Below, in pieces: positions 48,150 through 61,293 of a stretch of 64,000 nt of DNA. The notes under the pieces were generated by a model. The model made no database searches. It worked only from the letters and a program-made list of their open reading frames with translations, and was not told the DNA's origin. A program made the translations under genes and the position numbers. The stretch's first letter is position 1. Each line of letters starts with the position of its first letter. Location: NCBI GenBank assembly GCA_964057225.1, contig OZ059894.1, forward strand, positions 8,008,131-8,072,130, read 5' to 3'. This DNA comes from Auanema rhodensis (taxonomy: Eukaryota > Nematoda > Chromadorea > Rhabditida > Rhabditidae).

Positions 48150-51100
48150 ATGCTTTCAATCTTGATATCATCTTGTGATAGTCCATCGCCATCAAGAGCT
48201 ATAGAAAGGTAATTGTAATATTGCATGATGTGTGCTGTTGTAATATGCTAATTATAATTTTGTTGGGCAGCATGTGAAAAAAGACAATTTGAGCCATTTT
48301 AACCTGACGTTTAGCACAGAGTGGTTGTATTTTGTACCTTAATAATATTTATTATTTCTATTTATAATTCAGTTATATTGACTTTTCTTATTATAATTAC
48401 AATTATTTAATTATACTGAGAAGTCTTGAAAGTGTCTTCACACAATATTGAATGATGCCAACTGCATAGCTATTTAGCTAGAAGATAATCTCACATTTCG
48501 CGAGCGCTAACACGAGTCTCCTGCTTCTTGTGACGTCCGAAATTTGCTGAAATATTTTAACACCGGAATTCATACAATGAGCAAGTTTCAGGGCATCAAG
48601 TTGAAAATTTTCAGACTGAAAACCATGACAAAATGCCAAGATATTAGTTGAAAATGAAGTCTGATGTACATATAGATAGAAGAGATTGCCTACGGCTTTA
48701 CGTAGTATGCAGAAAAAAGTATTGAGAAAAAATTAAAAAACAACCTAAACGTATTCCAAAACTCAAAAAAGTAAGACATATTTGTGAACCAATACTCAGA
48801 CAAGATTTGGCTATTTGAAACACAAAGCTTGTCATATTTGAACATATGATTATAAGCCATGAATATGTTTTTTTTTCTTTTGTAAATCTTAGAGCGATGC
48901 ATGAGAAACATCTTTTTTTCCATCTAAAAGACTTTCCAGTATATTCTAAAAAATTTTTGTTTGTTTATTTACACAATACAGGAAATTATTAATCGTTTTT
49001 TTCCATTTACAGTATGAGCTCATTGGCCACATCGGAAAATTCCGCTTTTACCCCATACGCTCGACCAATAGGCAATAACTCCATACGTAAGTTTACTATT
49101 AGGTCTATATAATTTGTTATTCAACGCTTATATCAATAATCTTCTAATTGCTATGAGCAAAGTTTGTAGTAAACAGACTCAATACATGTTGCTTATGCTT
49201 GTTGAACTTTCCAGCTTGTTCTAGCATCTCATGAGTATCTCACTGCAAAATATTTCATTCGCATTAATCTTCTTCACTTCACTCTCCTTCATTTCATTCC
49301 ACTCTCATTCAATTATTTGTTTTCTATTATCTTCAGCAAAGTCCTCCAGCTCCTCAGTTGCCACGGCAGCAGCAACTTCTGGATCATCGTCAGTCGTCTC
49401 GTCGTGCCAAGTTCCACCACCGCTAATCAGGCCGACGCCTCGTCTTGCCGTTCCTCATCAGACTACAACTAGCCCCTTCGCCACTAGCCATCCTCTTCCA
49501 CAGCAGGTAATTTTTACGAATTTTCAAGATAAAATCAAGCATATTTTAATATTTACTGTAACAAATAATTTATTATAAAGCAACCTAAGATACGTGAATT
49601 TCTTTGTTTCAGGAAGATCGGTCCGATTCTTGTATTTATAAGAAGATTCGTGGCAAACGAAAGGAACGGAGTTGTAGTGTTGGCGAACTACGGTAAGATA
49701 CATAGAAACATCGTATATCATGTATTTTCCGCTGCTGTTCTACAAGATTCTTAAATGAACAGCTTTCATTTGCATCACCACTTCAGCCGTTTTTCTCCGA
49801 TTTTTATACTGACTATCTTATTGAATTCATTCTTATCATCGAAAATTCTGTAATTTCGGAGTTCTTGAGCCGAAAAAAATGTTGCTGCGGCCAATGGCTA
49901 ATGCGGATGATTGTGCTCAAGGATTGGATAAACCAATAGATGCGCACTTCCCCCAACAGTCCGAGCAGGCTAGACACTATCTCAATATCTTTTTTTTTCA
50001 ACTGATTTTTACACAAGTTCATTGGCATATACAAAGGCATCTGTGATATTTCAACGTTATGCTAGTTTGATTCTTAAAGATATTCTATTTTGAATATCTT
50101 AAACGACTGACTGACTACTAACATTGAAATGTATATGAAAGTGTATATTGGTTTGAAAAAACAAGACAAGATCTAAGATTAGAAAGCCACATACCTAGCA
50201 TAGTAAAATAGATTATTAGAGATGAACAGCTATGCGATGACATGGTAATGCTAAGTGATAAAACATATGATGTTGAGACATATTCGAAGGTACTTGATGC
50301 CTTCTGATGTCTCGAACAGACATTGAAAACCGTCGTTGACATACAGAAATGATGATAATTGTTATCATAATGATGGCAAGAACACATTCTTACGCCTACG
50401 CTAAATCAATCTTTTTGTTATTTTCTGGATATGTTTCGACATCGTTAACATCTCTTTCTCTAGCCTTTAGTCCTCATTGCAGTACAAAGATCTATATTTG
50501 CAAGCTGCAGGTTGAGCTTTTGCACGCCACCAAAATGCTTCGCAACTAAAGCGGATCTGAATGACTTTTACCAGTGTCTTATTTATATTTGAAAGAACAT
50601 CTTAAACACCTTTCCATGTTCTTCTATGCGATAACCTCTCTAATTCTCTTTACAATTCATTGAACCTCTTCCATTGTTGGTCTCCGATGCTTCATGTTCT
50701 GCGACCTCCTCAGCGTCTATTATCCTTCATCTGGCTTATCCACTTCTTTACCATTCCAACGTTATCCAGTGTTTCTCTCAACCATCTTGCTCGGCTGCCA
50801 TCTATCTTGTTCTCTAAACACACATACTGTCATGTAAGTACCTCTGTCTTCCGCCATTAGAAGAACCGTGCATGAGCAGCTTGTACACCCCTCATGAAGA
50901 AGTTTCCCAGCGTTCTCACATCTGCAGCAATTCATAGACAAACGGCAATATGCTTCTTTACCTTTTGTCTTTTCACGTAAAATTTAAGTCGTCCCGTCAA
51001 AGACTTTCAAATACATTGTTAACTTCTTAATTCGTATAATTCTAGTCCTTTTTTTATAAAACAGATTAAATTCTAATGTTTGTGTTAATATTTTTGATGT

Positions 51101-54100
51101 CAACAATACTTGTTTTGAAAAAAAAATGTAAAAACATAAATTTTCTAACATTAATGAAACATACTGAATCTATTTTTATAGTTGTTGAGCTTTCTAAATA
51201 TGAATATCATAATTCAGCTTTGATGTCTTTACGTTCTTTTCTATTTATTCAACAACTTGTTCGATGAACTTTTGGTTATCCTCTATTCTTATTGAGAACT
51301 ATTATCTAAGATACTTGAAATCTTTTTTCTTATCAAACGTTTGGCCAATAACTAATGTTCTTGCTTCCTTCATAACAAATAGTCTTCTTTGACTTGCTCT
51401 AATCGACATCCTCTTCTCTCTATATGTCTTTCTTTCGTTTTTCATCTACATACATGTTCTTTGCTCATCTTAGCTGCCTAAGTCTCTTCTTGAATGATTA
51501 CTTCAAAATATTTCAACGGACAACCTAAAACATATTCAAAAACTGTTTCATACCAATCAATATATCTATTATTTTCAATTATTTTAGATCGCCAAGCCCC
51601 CTTGACGTGGACGACGACCAAGTACGTACATCTTGTCGTGCTTCACCTATTCCAACACAGCGATCGAACGATTTCAAGAAAATTCTTCAACGATTTCAGG
51701 TATATTTTTGAGATTTATTCAAATGCTAATTATTGAAGTTTTCAATATAAGTTTTTCAAAAGCAAAAGTCAGTTAAAGAGCTGGATGGAAAATTCGTTTC
51801 CGAATTTTAGCTTCATTTCTTATTCAGCAAATAAGATTTATGGTGTTATACTTCTCGTTCTATTTAAGTTTTATGATGATTTTACTGTTTAAAATCAGTT
51901 GAAAGATGATAGTAACACTTGAAGAAGAGAAAGTTTACGCAAATACAGATTTTATACTGAATTCTATTCATGTTTTTCAAAGTTATTTTTCTGAAAAAAG
52001 GTTGAAATCTTTGTTATGTGGCATTTCAAGAGTATGAGCATCTTCATTTGAATTTCAGTCTGCTGATCAAAGCGAGCTTCAAACACCCATAACAAATCGT
52101 CGCTCAACTATCGAAATATATAGCAATTCCAACAGTATGAGTCCTGCTCATGATGATGTTTGGAGCTCTTCCAGATGTTCAAGGTACAGCATTGCGATCA
52201 TTTTTTACTTTAATGAAGCTTACTTTCAAACATTTGGTTTTCAAAAGTATTTCTGACATATGACGTATTTGCAGAGACGGATGGTCTCCAGTACAAATTG
52301 CACCACGTGATGTCTGGAGTCCAGCTCAACGAAGCAGTCAGAACTCCGGCTATAGGTGAGAATTCCGAAGAGTTTGCTCATTTGCCAAACTTCATTCGCA
52401 ATAAAGGCTTCCTCTGCTTTTTCTTTCATTTTCTTTTTTTATATAATATTATATATATTTATATAAATATACATAAATAAATCAAAATTTCAGAATTAGT
52501 CCGGGGTCTCGGAATACCTCAGCACGTTCCCGGCTAAGCATGTCGTCACTTCAAAGTCCACTCAGCTTTTTACCCACACGGGAATGCTCACCGAGATCGG
52601 TTAGTTTATCTTTTCTATCTATTAGTTATTTTTCGAGGTCTTATGAGAATACACACACGTCACTTTTCCATCATTCAGGCTCCAAGTCCTTCACTTGTTC
52701 CACTTCGCAACGGAATTACTTCATGTCATGACATACATCATACTGGATCTGCTGAAAGTCATAGTCCTCTGAGCCATACCGGCTCAACACCTGAACCTCT
52801 CCCCATGCCTGAAAATTTAAGGAAACCTCCTCCACCTAATGTTCCAATTCCCAAAAGACGTTCATTACCCGGACGGTATGATGACTCCCCCAACCTACTA
52901 TTCCAATCTTATGATTTTAGATGGATCAAGGAAACTGATGTTGATGATCCCTGTTCACTTCCCATGACACCACTAAGTTCTCCTTCAATTGCCGCTTATT
53001 CTCAGGAAGATGTAACATGATCTTTGTACTGAATTTATATTCTAAGCAATGCATACAGATTGACAGTCGGAACAGCCATAATATGATGAAGTCGTGCAGT
53101 CCTGAAGAAAACCAGCCAATCGGAAAACCAAAGTTAAACGTGAGTTCTCACTTCAACTTATTCTTCTTCTTCGCTTGAACTTTGGTCTGACGCAGTCGCA
53201 TTTCACATGTATTCAAACTAGACAAAGTTTAATTTTGTGAAATTTCAGGGTCGTTATTCCGGAAGTTGCCGACGTGTGTTATCCGGATTAGATAATAATA
53301 ATCAATCTGGTCCTAACGGTGTTTATGTGAGAAGGTTAGTCTAATACTAATTATTATCATTAGTATTATTAATTTTAATTTTTTTTCTAATTTTGTGTTC
53401 CTTTAATTAGAAGCCGATCCAAAGATGATAGACCTCTTACAACATACAATGCCGTTGCAGCTAAATCCTATAGCGGATCAGGTAAGCATTATCAATATTT
53501 TAAATAATTATCTTTATTTCTTTCTACTGTATACTAACTTTATGATTTATAGCTAACTCAATTTCTCGTGGAACTCTTCATAACATTCCTGTTTTTATGT
53601 CAGCTGAAAGCGTCAGCAGTCCCCAACGAAGTCCTACTCCTCCTAAAAAGGAAAAGGAATACGATCATTATAAGCATTTCCAACAAGTAAATATCATTGT
53701 AAGTAATATTTAAAGTTTTTATATTGTTTAGATATCAATCAATCATGTACAAACATTGTCAATGGTTGCTGATCGTTTAGCAGATGATTTGAGGTAATTC
53801 TGAATACTTTTATAGACAAAGAAGTCATAATTCCATTTAAAATTTTAATATTTCTTTAATATCAGATATACATTATATTAAAACTTTTCAATTATAGAAG
53901 AGGAGAAGAGCCAGTTTCTCGTAATCGTCTTTTATCTCTGGATTTTTCAAACTTTGTTGTTTCGCCACAGCCTGTGCTTACGAAAGGCAAAAGCCTGTTC
54001 TATAATGCTGTTCTGCCTCGACAAGGTCTCGTAGATTATCCTGTAACTTTGATGGTATAGAGAAGCATTCTGAACACAATTCATTATTCTTGTTATAGAT

Positions 54101-55318
54101 TGCTCCATGCTCTCAGTATGCTCCTCTGATGCGACGTGGTGACTCTCAGATATTTGGAGTGCCCGGCTTCCTTGAGATGGAAGATCATGATGGTAGTATT
54201 CGTCGGTTTTTAGAAAATACTGGAACTCATAACTTGGATGGAAGACGTGTTAAAGTATGTTCTGGGATTTCAATATAGTCTCAGATATAAGTTTCTTAGG
54301 TAATTGCTATGCCTCGCCAAAATCTCTGTTCATTCCATTCTTTGGCAGCTCACCATCTTAATGAGGTTTGGAATATTAGCACTGTTCTTTTAACTATTAT
54401 TTCTTCATTCAGAGAATGGATCGAACTTCTCACGAAGAATTAGTATGCTTCATACTTCTTCAATTGATGGCAGCTCTAAAGATGCTTCAAAGTGAAGGAA
54501 TTGAAGCCTTGAGCGCCAACTTCAAGGTATATCTTGCAGCATAGTATATGTTCCTGCATACTGTATATTTCAGGAATTCTTATTGGCATATCGTTTCTCA
54601 GCTATGGATTCACAAACCCAAATGCGTGATTTTCCCCGATTAATATTCTTATCTGTATGATTATTCATTTAAATTTATGATAAATAATATAATTATTTTA
54701 AGGAAACCTTAGGAGCTGAAGTTGAAACTGGATCAGATGAGTTAGTAGGATTATGTAGATATGCTCTAAGAGCGTTATGTACTCTTTTGCATCATCGTAT
54801 GGACGGTCGGGCACCTCCTATTAAATTTAGGTAAATCTAAATATTTCTTCAATAAACATAAATTGAATTCTTCAACAATGTTTTTTATTTAGATCCCGTT
54901 ATAGTAGAGCACTTCAAGCTTGTGCTAACCTTCTAGCTGAGGATAAATCAAGCAGCTTAACAAAGGTTTTAGTTTAAGTAGTTTGATTTAAACATCAATC
55001 ATGTTATTAGGCAAAGAATGTGCTTGAATTAGCTCTATGGTGGAATGGAGACTCTCCTCGAAATGAAATTGAATGTCGGCGTAGCATAGATACTACTCGG
55101 GCCGAATATGTTGATCTTTTGGTAAGTCTGAACTATCCGTTCATTTTCCATGGGAAATTATTTTTCAATTCCAATTATTACAGCTTCGTCAGTTGATCTG
55201 TGAACCAGGGTGTCGAATGGGACCAAAAGAAAGATTACGTGTTGAATTTTTGCTCACAGCTACTCCACGCTCCTTACTTGATAGTCAAAACGCTATTTTA
55301 AGTGCTCGAGTTTCATAA
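48150..55318 (+). CDS. PEAK/Pragmin (NKF3)-like pseudokinase, about 20 exons
   Basis: Large cytoplasmic scaffold, about 850-900 residues. The first exon MLSILISSCDSPSPSRAIE (ATG 48150, after an acceptor-like TTTAAAG) joins in phase to MSSLATSENSAFTPYARPIG. A long disordered Ser/Pro-rich region follows (49.3-53.7 kb), with Pro-rich motifs (RKPPPPNVPIPKRRSLPGR) and a basic KKIRGKRKERS. The C-terminal 420 residues (53.9-55.3 kb) are kinase-like: RRGDSQIFGVPGFLEMEDHD (N-lobe), HEELVCFILLQLMAALKMLQ (helix E), then LSANFKEFLLAYR where HRDxxxxN should be, and RDFPRLIFLSETL near the DFG position. After it come ALWWNGDSPRNEIE and VEFLLTATPRSLL, like the helical SHED end of PEAK proteins. HRD and DFG are lost, so it should be inactive. 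In other animals PEAK proteins scaffold tyrosine-kinase signalling. The family call is by motif resemblance and is the uncertain part. Confidence 0.65.
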
Positions 55319-56075
55319 CTATGAAGAATCTTTATTTTGTTTTTGAAACTCTTAACTTCTATTGACCTTCTTCCAAATTCCTGAATTTCCCATATACTCA
55401 TGTGCTGATTTCCCTCCCAGCTGTTGAATACTTAGGAAATTTTTAATATCACCCTTTCCATATCCTGATATAGAATTATATTTTATTAATTTTTAAATAC
55501 TATATCAGGTGTATATAAGTGATTTTCAGTTTTTTTTTTAAACAAGATTTCAAACTGATAGGAATCACTGACTTGGTATTCAGCAGCTATTTCCCCATCT
55601 TCATGTTAAATGGAAATCATAACCTTCGATGATATATAATATATATCTGTTTGAAAAATTGGATCTTCCCACAAACTCTGTTCAATACATACAAGAGAAA
55701 TAAAAGAAACTGCAAAATTACGATTTGAACTTTGATCCAATTTGCCTGAACTTCGCTCAGTCATAACTTGTCTGTTTTTAACTTAAAAAAAATGTATAAT
55801 GAAATAAATGATATTTTATTGAAATCTGTAAATACATATATACGAAGAAAAAAAACTTGATTACTACTACTACTTGCACAATGGGGTTGTCCAAAATACA
55901 TAAGCATATCAAAAGTAGTAATCATACATCAAAATTAAGATACACATGAGAAATCAAATAGGTATAATTCGAGCGACATAATATATTCTATTTATAATTT
56001 TGCCGATAACTTACTATATCTCATCTTGATATTCATTTCCTTCAAAAAAAAATTTTTTTCATAAGAAAAATAATC
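55319..56075. other. Convergent 3' flanks, pseudokinase / RNase H
   Basis: 750 bases of A/T-rich sequence between two convergent genes, holding both 3' UTRs. AATAAA-type signals occur on the + strand (about 55698 and 55801). Nothing else was seen. Confidence 0.5.
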
Positions 56076-58287
56076 TCAAAAGCAGTGCTTCCTACTTGTT
56101 GCATTGATAGTAATAGTGCTTGTTCTTCGAGAACATCTGCATTTTGAAAAAACTTTTCTCAAAACTCTTAAAAATGCTGTTGCAATTGCTCCAAAAAAGC
56201 TCGGCTTTTTGAATTCTTGTATCGAGCCTGCATGTGAACGTCTACTAGAACATCCAGGTGTGGATGGTCGGCTGTAAGTAACTGAAAGAGAGAGAAATAT
56301 GAAGGTTAAAAATATTGTTAATCACTAACCATGCTTTCCAGACGTTGAAGATGGAGTACGACTTGAACTTGTTGATTTCATGATTGTTTTGAGATTAGCA
56401 GGTGAAGCCGAAGATGCGTAATTCGAAGGAACTAAAATAATTTCGTGTTAAAACTTATATGAATTGAAATATAAGCAAACCTTCAAGGTGACATTGGGAA
56501 GATTTTCTGTTATTATTCAAAGAAGAAGAGACGGGAATTATTTTACTTTTGCCCATTTCTTGGTTTTGTTCCTTCAATTGAATATGGCTAGACTGTTGTT
56601 GTTGGTTAGAAGTCGGGATTTGTTTTAATGGTCGACGTTGGCTGGAAGGTGCACGATCTCTAGAAGATTGAAGGGTAGACGATTGAAGAGAGCTAGATGG
56701 TTTCTGTTGATCACAAGGGTGAACTTTGTTAGAAAGATGCTGATTCAAAGGTTTGTTTTGGTTAGGAGACTGATTCTGGATGGAAGTGTGAAGCTCGTGC
56801 GAAGGTCGATATTGGTTCGGAGGACGATGTTCCGACTGTGGATTTGTAGATACTATCAAAAAAAAAAGTTCTTGAATCAAATTTAAAAGTACCAGATGAA
56901 TTAATTTGAGTTAATGAAGATGATTTGGAAGAATCTAATCGTTGTTTTACTTTATTGGCTAAACAGTTTCCGATAAATAAAAAATAAAAAAGAATAAATT
57001 TTACCAGAATGTAATATAGCACTATGACTTCGTATATGAGCCGGGCTATTTGATCTAGATAACGAACGATTTTTTTCTGAACAATATTTTTTTCTTAAAT
57101 AAGAAATGACATGAAAATATAAATAGAAAGATGTTTAGAAGATAATGAAGCGAAACCTTGGCTACGATCACGACGGCGAGGAGCCAGACTGGTGCTTGAT
57201 ATAGTTAATCTTGCTAAGATATCAGCCTGAGAAATGAAACTAGACCTCAAAAATTTCGTTTATATACGTACTGCCTCATTTCCAGGATCAGGGTAATTTT
57301 GATCGTGCGAATAAACATGCTGAAACTCAACATCGTTCCGAAATTTCTCGCATAACTTTCTTATGTCGTTGACATCCCTCTGAAATTTTCTCAAATGGGA
57401 GAAAAATTAAATAATGATTCTAAACACGTCATACTTTACATATCCACTATCAAGAGCTTGAATTAATGGCAAACAATCAGTTCGAATTACAATGTTCTTT
57501 TTACTGAAGTACAAGAGATGCAAATTTTTAAATTACAAAGATCTGATATGAAACTGATAATATACCTTAGGTCTTCATTTCCTAATATATCATTCAAAGC
57601 AGTCTTAACAGCAATAATCTCTGCATAATAACTGTCTTGAATATTACCCAATATTTTTTCTGATCTGAAGTAAGAAATAACTAATGAAGACACTTGTTGT
57701 TTCAAAAAATACTTATTCAATGGATGACTAGGACCATGATAGATTCCAAACCCTGAGCCTGTGTACTTCTTAAAAGATCCGTCAGTATATACCTGAAAGC
57801 ATCTATTACACATTTTCAATAAAAATTTTTTTACATAATGCTTATTAGGTTCAAAACGTCTATTCCATTCAGTTGATTGGTTTGTGCTTTCTCTCAACTC
57901 TCGAAAGTCATCATTCTGACTTCTGAGGTAATTATCCAAATTTGTATTATTATTCTATAAATATTGTTCTACTAAACTTAACAAATAAAAATATATTTAC
58001 GTGTGTATTTCCTCGATATAAATCACGATTTCTAAACTGACTTCTTCTATGAGAATAGCCCATTACAGTACTTTGGGTCTGTATGAATATATTTAATTTA
58101 GATTTAAGTTAATTTCATACATCTTCTGTACCGCCATGGTTTTCTTCCTGATTTTTACTATTATTTTCGGTCTTATCTCGCTAAAAACGTAATAAAAGCA
58201 AACAAGTTTAGAAACTAAAAAGACATTAAATATATAACAATATACTATTTTGTTGAGATATAAAAAAAACAAAATAGTAACCTGCAT
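56076..58287 (-). CDS. RNase H-domain protein with long disordered C-terminal tail
   Basis: RNase H1-type nuclease fold, expected to cut RNA in RNA-DNA hybrids (nucleus and/or mitochondria). About 12 exons, roughly 510 residues. The N-terminal 100 residues are polar and disordered, and no typical hybrid-binding domain was recognised. RNase H core: VYTDGSFKKYTGSGFGIYHG (first Asp), DSYYAEIIAVKTALNDI (Glu), KNIVIRTDCLPLIQAL (second Asp), FQHVYSHDQ (His) and PGNEAADILARL (last Asp). All four acidic residues are present, so it should be active. The tail of about 300 residues is very rich in Ser, Gln, Asn and Pro (for example QNQSPNQNKPLNQ, SNQQQQSSHIQ) and ends with a basic cluster (RVLRKVFSKCRCSRRTS). 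The start is uncertain: the only in-frame ATG sits six bases before the first donor (58287). Divergent from the HMG-CoA synthase gene. Its best relatives are nematode rnh-1 family members. Confidence 0.82.
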
Positions 58288-59202
58288 ATCGAGAATTGAA
58301 TATATAATTTGTAAACCTAAAAAATTTTGATTCAAACATTTAATCGAGCTTTTTAAATTTCAGTTGTCATAGTAACTGAGATATTCTATAATTTATCTTG
58401 TTATTAGTCATACTTGTATTATGCCGGAATTTTCGCTGAATCACCAAATTGACAGGGCTTCGAACAGCCGATGTCACCAATAAAATTTTTAAAAATGACA
58501 AGCTATAAGTTCGAGAAAAGTTGGAAACGTTTTAACGTGACATTTTAATAGTAATAGGAATGAACTTTATGTTATGATTTCAATTAATTTCAACTAATTT
58601 GAATACGTGAATATCTAATCAATCCTACGTGAAATGACTTAGTATTTGGTAGCAAATGAAGAATAAACGCTAATATTAATTTATTGGTATTTTATTGAAA
58701 TTTTTTTTAATTCATAAATTAACTAGTTTTATCTTATTTTATACTAATTGTTTTGATAAATATTTGATTGAATCAGATGTCGCCATGTAGTGTACTAATC
58801 CGTGGGGTAACATTTCGAACTGGAATACTTGGCTAGACCGCCTGCATAAAAGCTTACTATGCCCTTTTGCCCTTACCAGGCCTATGTTATAAAATTAATA
58901 TATTATCTACTGTTACATTGATCGAATTTTAATTATCAGTAGTTGCATGTATTTCACTATCTCTTTTTTTGAAACTATCATGAAAATATGAAACGTAACC
59001 TTATTTGAAATCAGATTACAAAGCATCTAATTCGTTTCCTAATTTTAACTTTGTAATCGCACTTTATAAGTTATGTTGATACACAATTGTTTTTATGCTT
59101 AGTGTGCGTTTTTTTTGTTGATATCATTTTTATTTATTATACTTGGCTACCCTTTTGTGCTGCTATAGTTTGTCTTTACAGTCTTTAGATTGTGTTAATA
59201 TA
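58288..59202. promoter_or_regulatory. Divergent intergenic region, RNase H / HMG-CoA synthase
   Basis: About 915 bases with both promoters. Bases about 58780-58890 form an island clearly richer in G/C than the A/T-rich flanks, without an open frame of note. A CTTTAG acceptor-like site at about 59183-59188 lies 14 bases before the hmgs-1 start codon. Confidence 0.5.
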
Positions 59203-61035
59203 ATGGAAGTTAATAATGTAGGAATCAGTGGTATTCAAATTTATTTTCCTAAAAATGTGATTCGACAAACGGATTTTGAAAAGGTGTGTGAATTTATACA
59301 TTGTTATTTTACTTTACGGTTTCTTTAGCATTGCAATGTCTCTGCTGGAAAATATACGATTGGCCTTGGCCAACAGGAAATGGGATTTTGCTCTGATAAT
59401 GAGGATATAGTGTCCATTTCTTTAACAGTAACTGATAAACTTCTACGGGACTATAATGTTAATTTTTTCACAAGTTTTTTTTACGAATTGCTTCCTTGTT
59501 TAGATTGACACCAATTCCATTGGCTTTTTAGCCGTGGGGACGGAAACTCTTATCGATAAAAGCAAAAGTGTCAAAACAGAACTTATGCGGTTGTTCCCAA
59601 ATAACACGGACATTGAGGTTTATACTTTGCGTATTAATTTTATTCAAGTTTAATTCTCAGGGAGTCGATGTAAAAAATGCTTGTTACGGTGGTACTCAAG
59701 CCGTTTTTCATGCTGTAGACTGGATTTATGCCAACTATGGCACAGAAAAAAGAAATGCCATTGCTGTTTTATCAGATATTGCTGTATACGAGGAAGGATC
59801 TGCTAGATGCACTGGAGGTACGTGAAGTCAAACATTTTAATCAAATATATTTTCTGTGCAGGAGTTGGAGCCATTGCTGTTCTCATAACACCTGATGCTC
59901 CTATTGTTTTTGAGCGAGGTTTAAGAGGAATACATATGGCTTATAACTGGGACTTTTACAAGCCTATCTGTAATCTGGTTTTATACATTATTCCTTACTT
60001 TTCTTATTGGTACAGGCAAAAAAGTTTCGGAGTATCCCTTAGTTGATGGACACAATAGTTTGAAATGTTATATGGATGCATTAGACAAGAGTTATAATTC
60101 CTATAAAAATAAAGCGAAAGCTATTACAGGGGAAGGTATGTTAAAGTTTGTTATCTTTTTTATAATTAGTTTTTGTCAAGAGCGATCAGTGCACTCATTT
60201 GATGCCTTAATGTTTCACTCACCTTTTGTGAAAATGGTGCAAAAAGCAGTCGGTCGGCTAGCTTATTCTGATTACCTCTCAGGTACCTATAATGTTCCTG
60301 AATATGAAGAACTCAAGTTAGTTTTGATTCACTTATTAAATTATCAAATATTTTGAAGAACACTTCCTTCAAACTCTCCTGATGATCCTAGCTTCATAAA
60401 AGTTTTATTAAAAGCCGCGAACTCTTTATGGAATGAGAAAACAGAACCAAATATAGAATTTAATAGGTGGTTTCGTAGAACAATATTATTTATTCCGATT
60501 ATGACGTTTCAGAAGAATTGGAAATATGTACACCTCTTCCCTTTTTGCCCAGCTAGTCAGTTACATATCTAAAAGGTAAAAGCTTGTTGATTTATAGATA
60601 TTTATTGTTTCATTTTGTTTAGAAATATATCATCTAATAGTCGAATTTTATTTTTTGCTTACGGAAGTGGCTCAGCTTCTGCTACCTTTTCCGCTATTGT
60701 AAAACCAGATCACGAAAAACTATCCAAGATGCAAGAAGTATGCCTTCGCTCCGTTAAACGGATGGATAATCGTGAAGTTCACTCATGCTCATCCTATTAT
60801 GATGCATTGAATGCTCGCGAAAAGTTTTTATTAGCAGATGGTGAGTTACTTAGTGGCTTTATAACTAATGTTATATTAATATATTTCAGTTCCATATATT
60901 CCACTATCTATTTCGGATTCCAGGTTTTCTTTCTTTGATAATACATATTACTTGTCGTCAATTGATGAATTCTATAGAAGATCTTATTCTCAAATATCGC
61001 GCTTAGAAATGAACGGCCATTGTAGAAATACTTAA
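59203..61035 (+). CDS. hmgs-1: Hydroxymethylglutaryl-CoA synthase
   Basis: Condenses acetyl-CoA with acetoacetyl-CoA to HMG-CoA, the committed entry to the mevalonate pathway; in nematodes it feeds isoprenoids, dolichol and ubiquinone rather than sterols. About nine exons, roughly 460 residues, normal length. Blocks in order: [75 protein letters not shown] with the catalytic Cys (59.69 kb); [48 protein letters not shown] with the catalytic His (60.21 kb); [32 protein letters not shown]. The catalytic Glu region ([15 protein letters not shown]) is also present. The ATG at 59203 follows a TTTAG acceptor-like site. The end MNGHCRNT shows no mitochondrial targeting. prp-39 follows 258 bases downstream on the same strand, as recalled for the C. 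elegans pair in cosmid F25B4. Confidence 0.95.
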
Positions 61036-61293
61036 AGAGTTTTTATTTTTGTTGATTCTGTTATTTTGTTAACTAACATTGTTTCTAGATTTTATTATTA
61101 CTTCTAATATTATTATTACAATCATTGTTTTTTTCAAAGGATAGTTTATAGTAATTTTATACAAATTTTTACTCAAGGTTGAGTATAAAATATATTTCTA
61201 ATCAAATGTTCCAAGTTTATATACAAGATTCAAGTTCTTAGCATATCTATTCGCTTTTTTTATTCAAGCTGAATTCATCCGGAGTTTTTAGAA

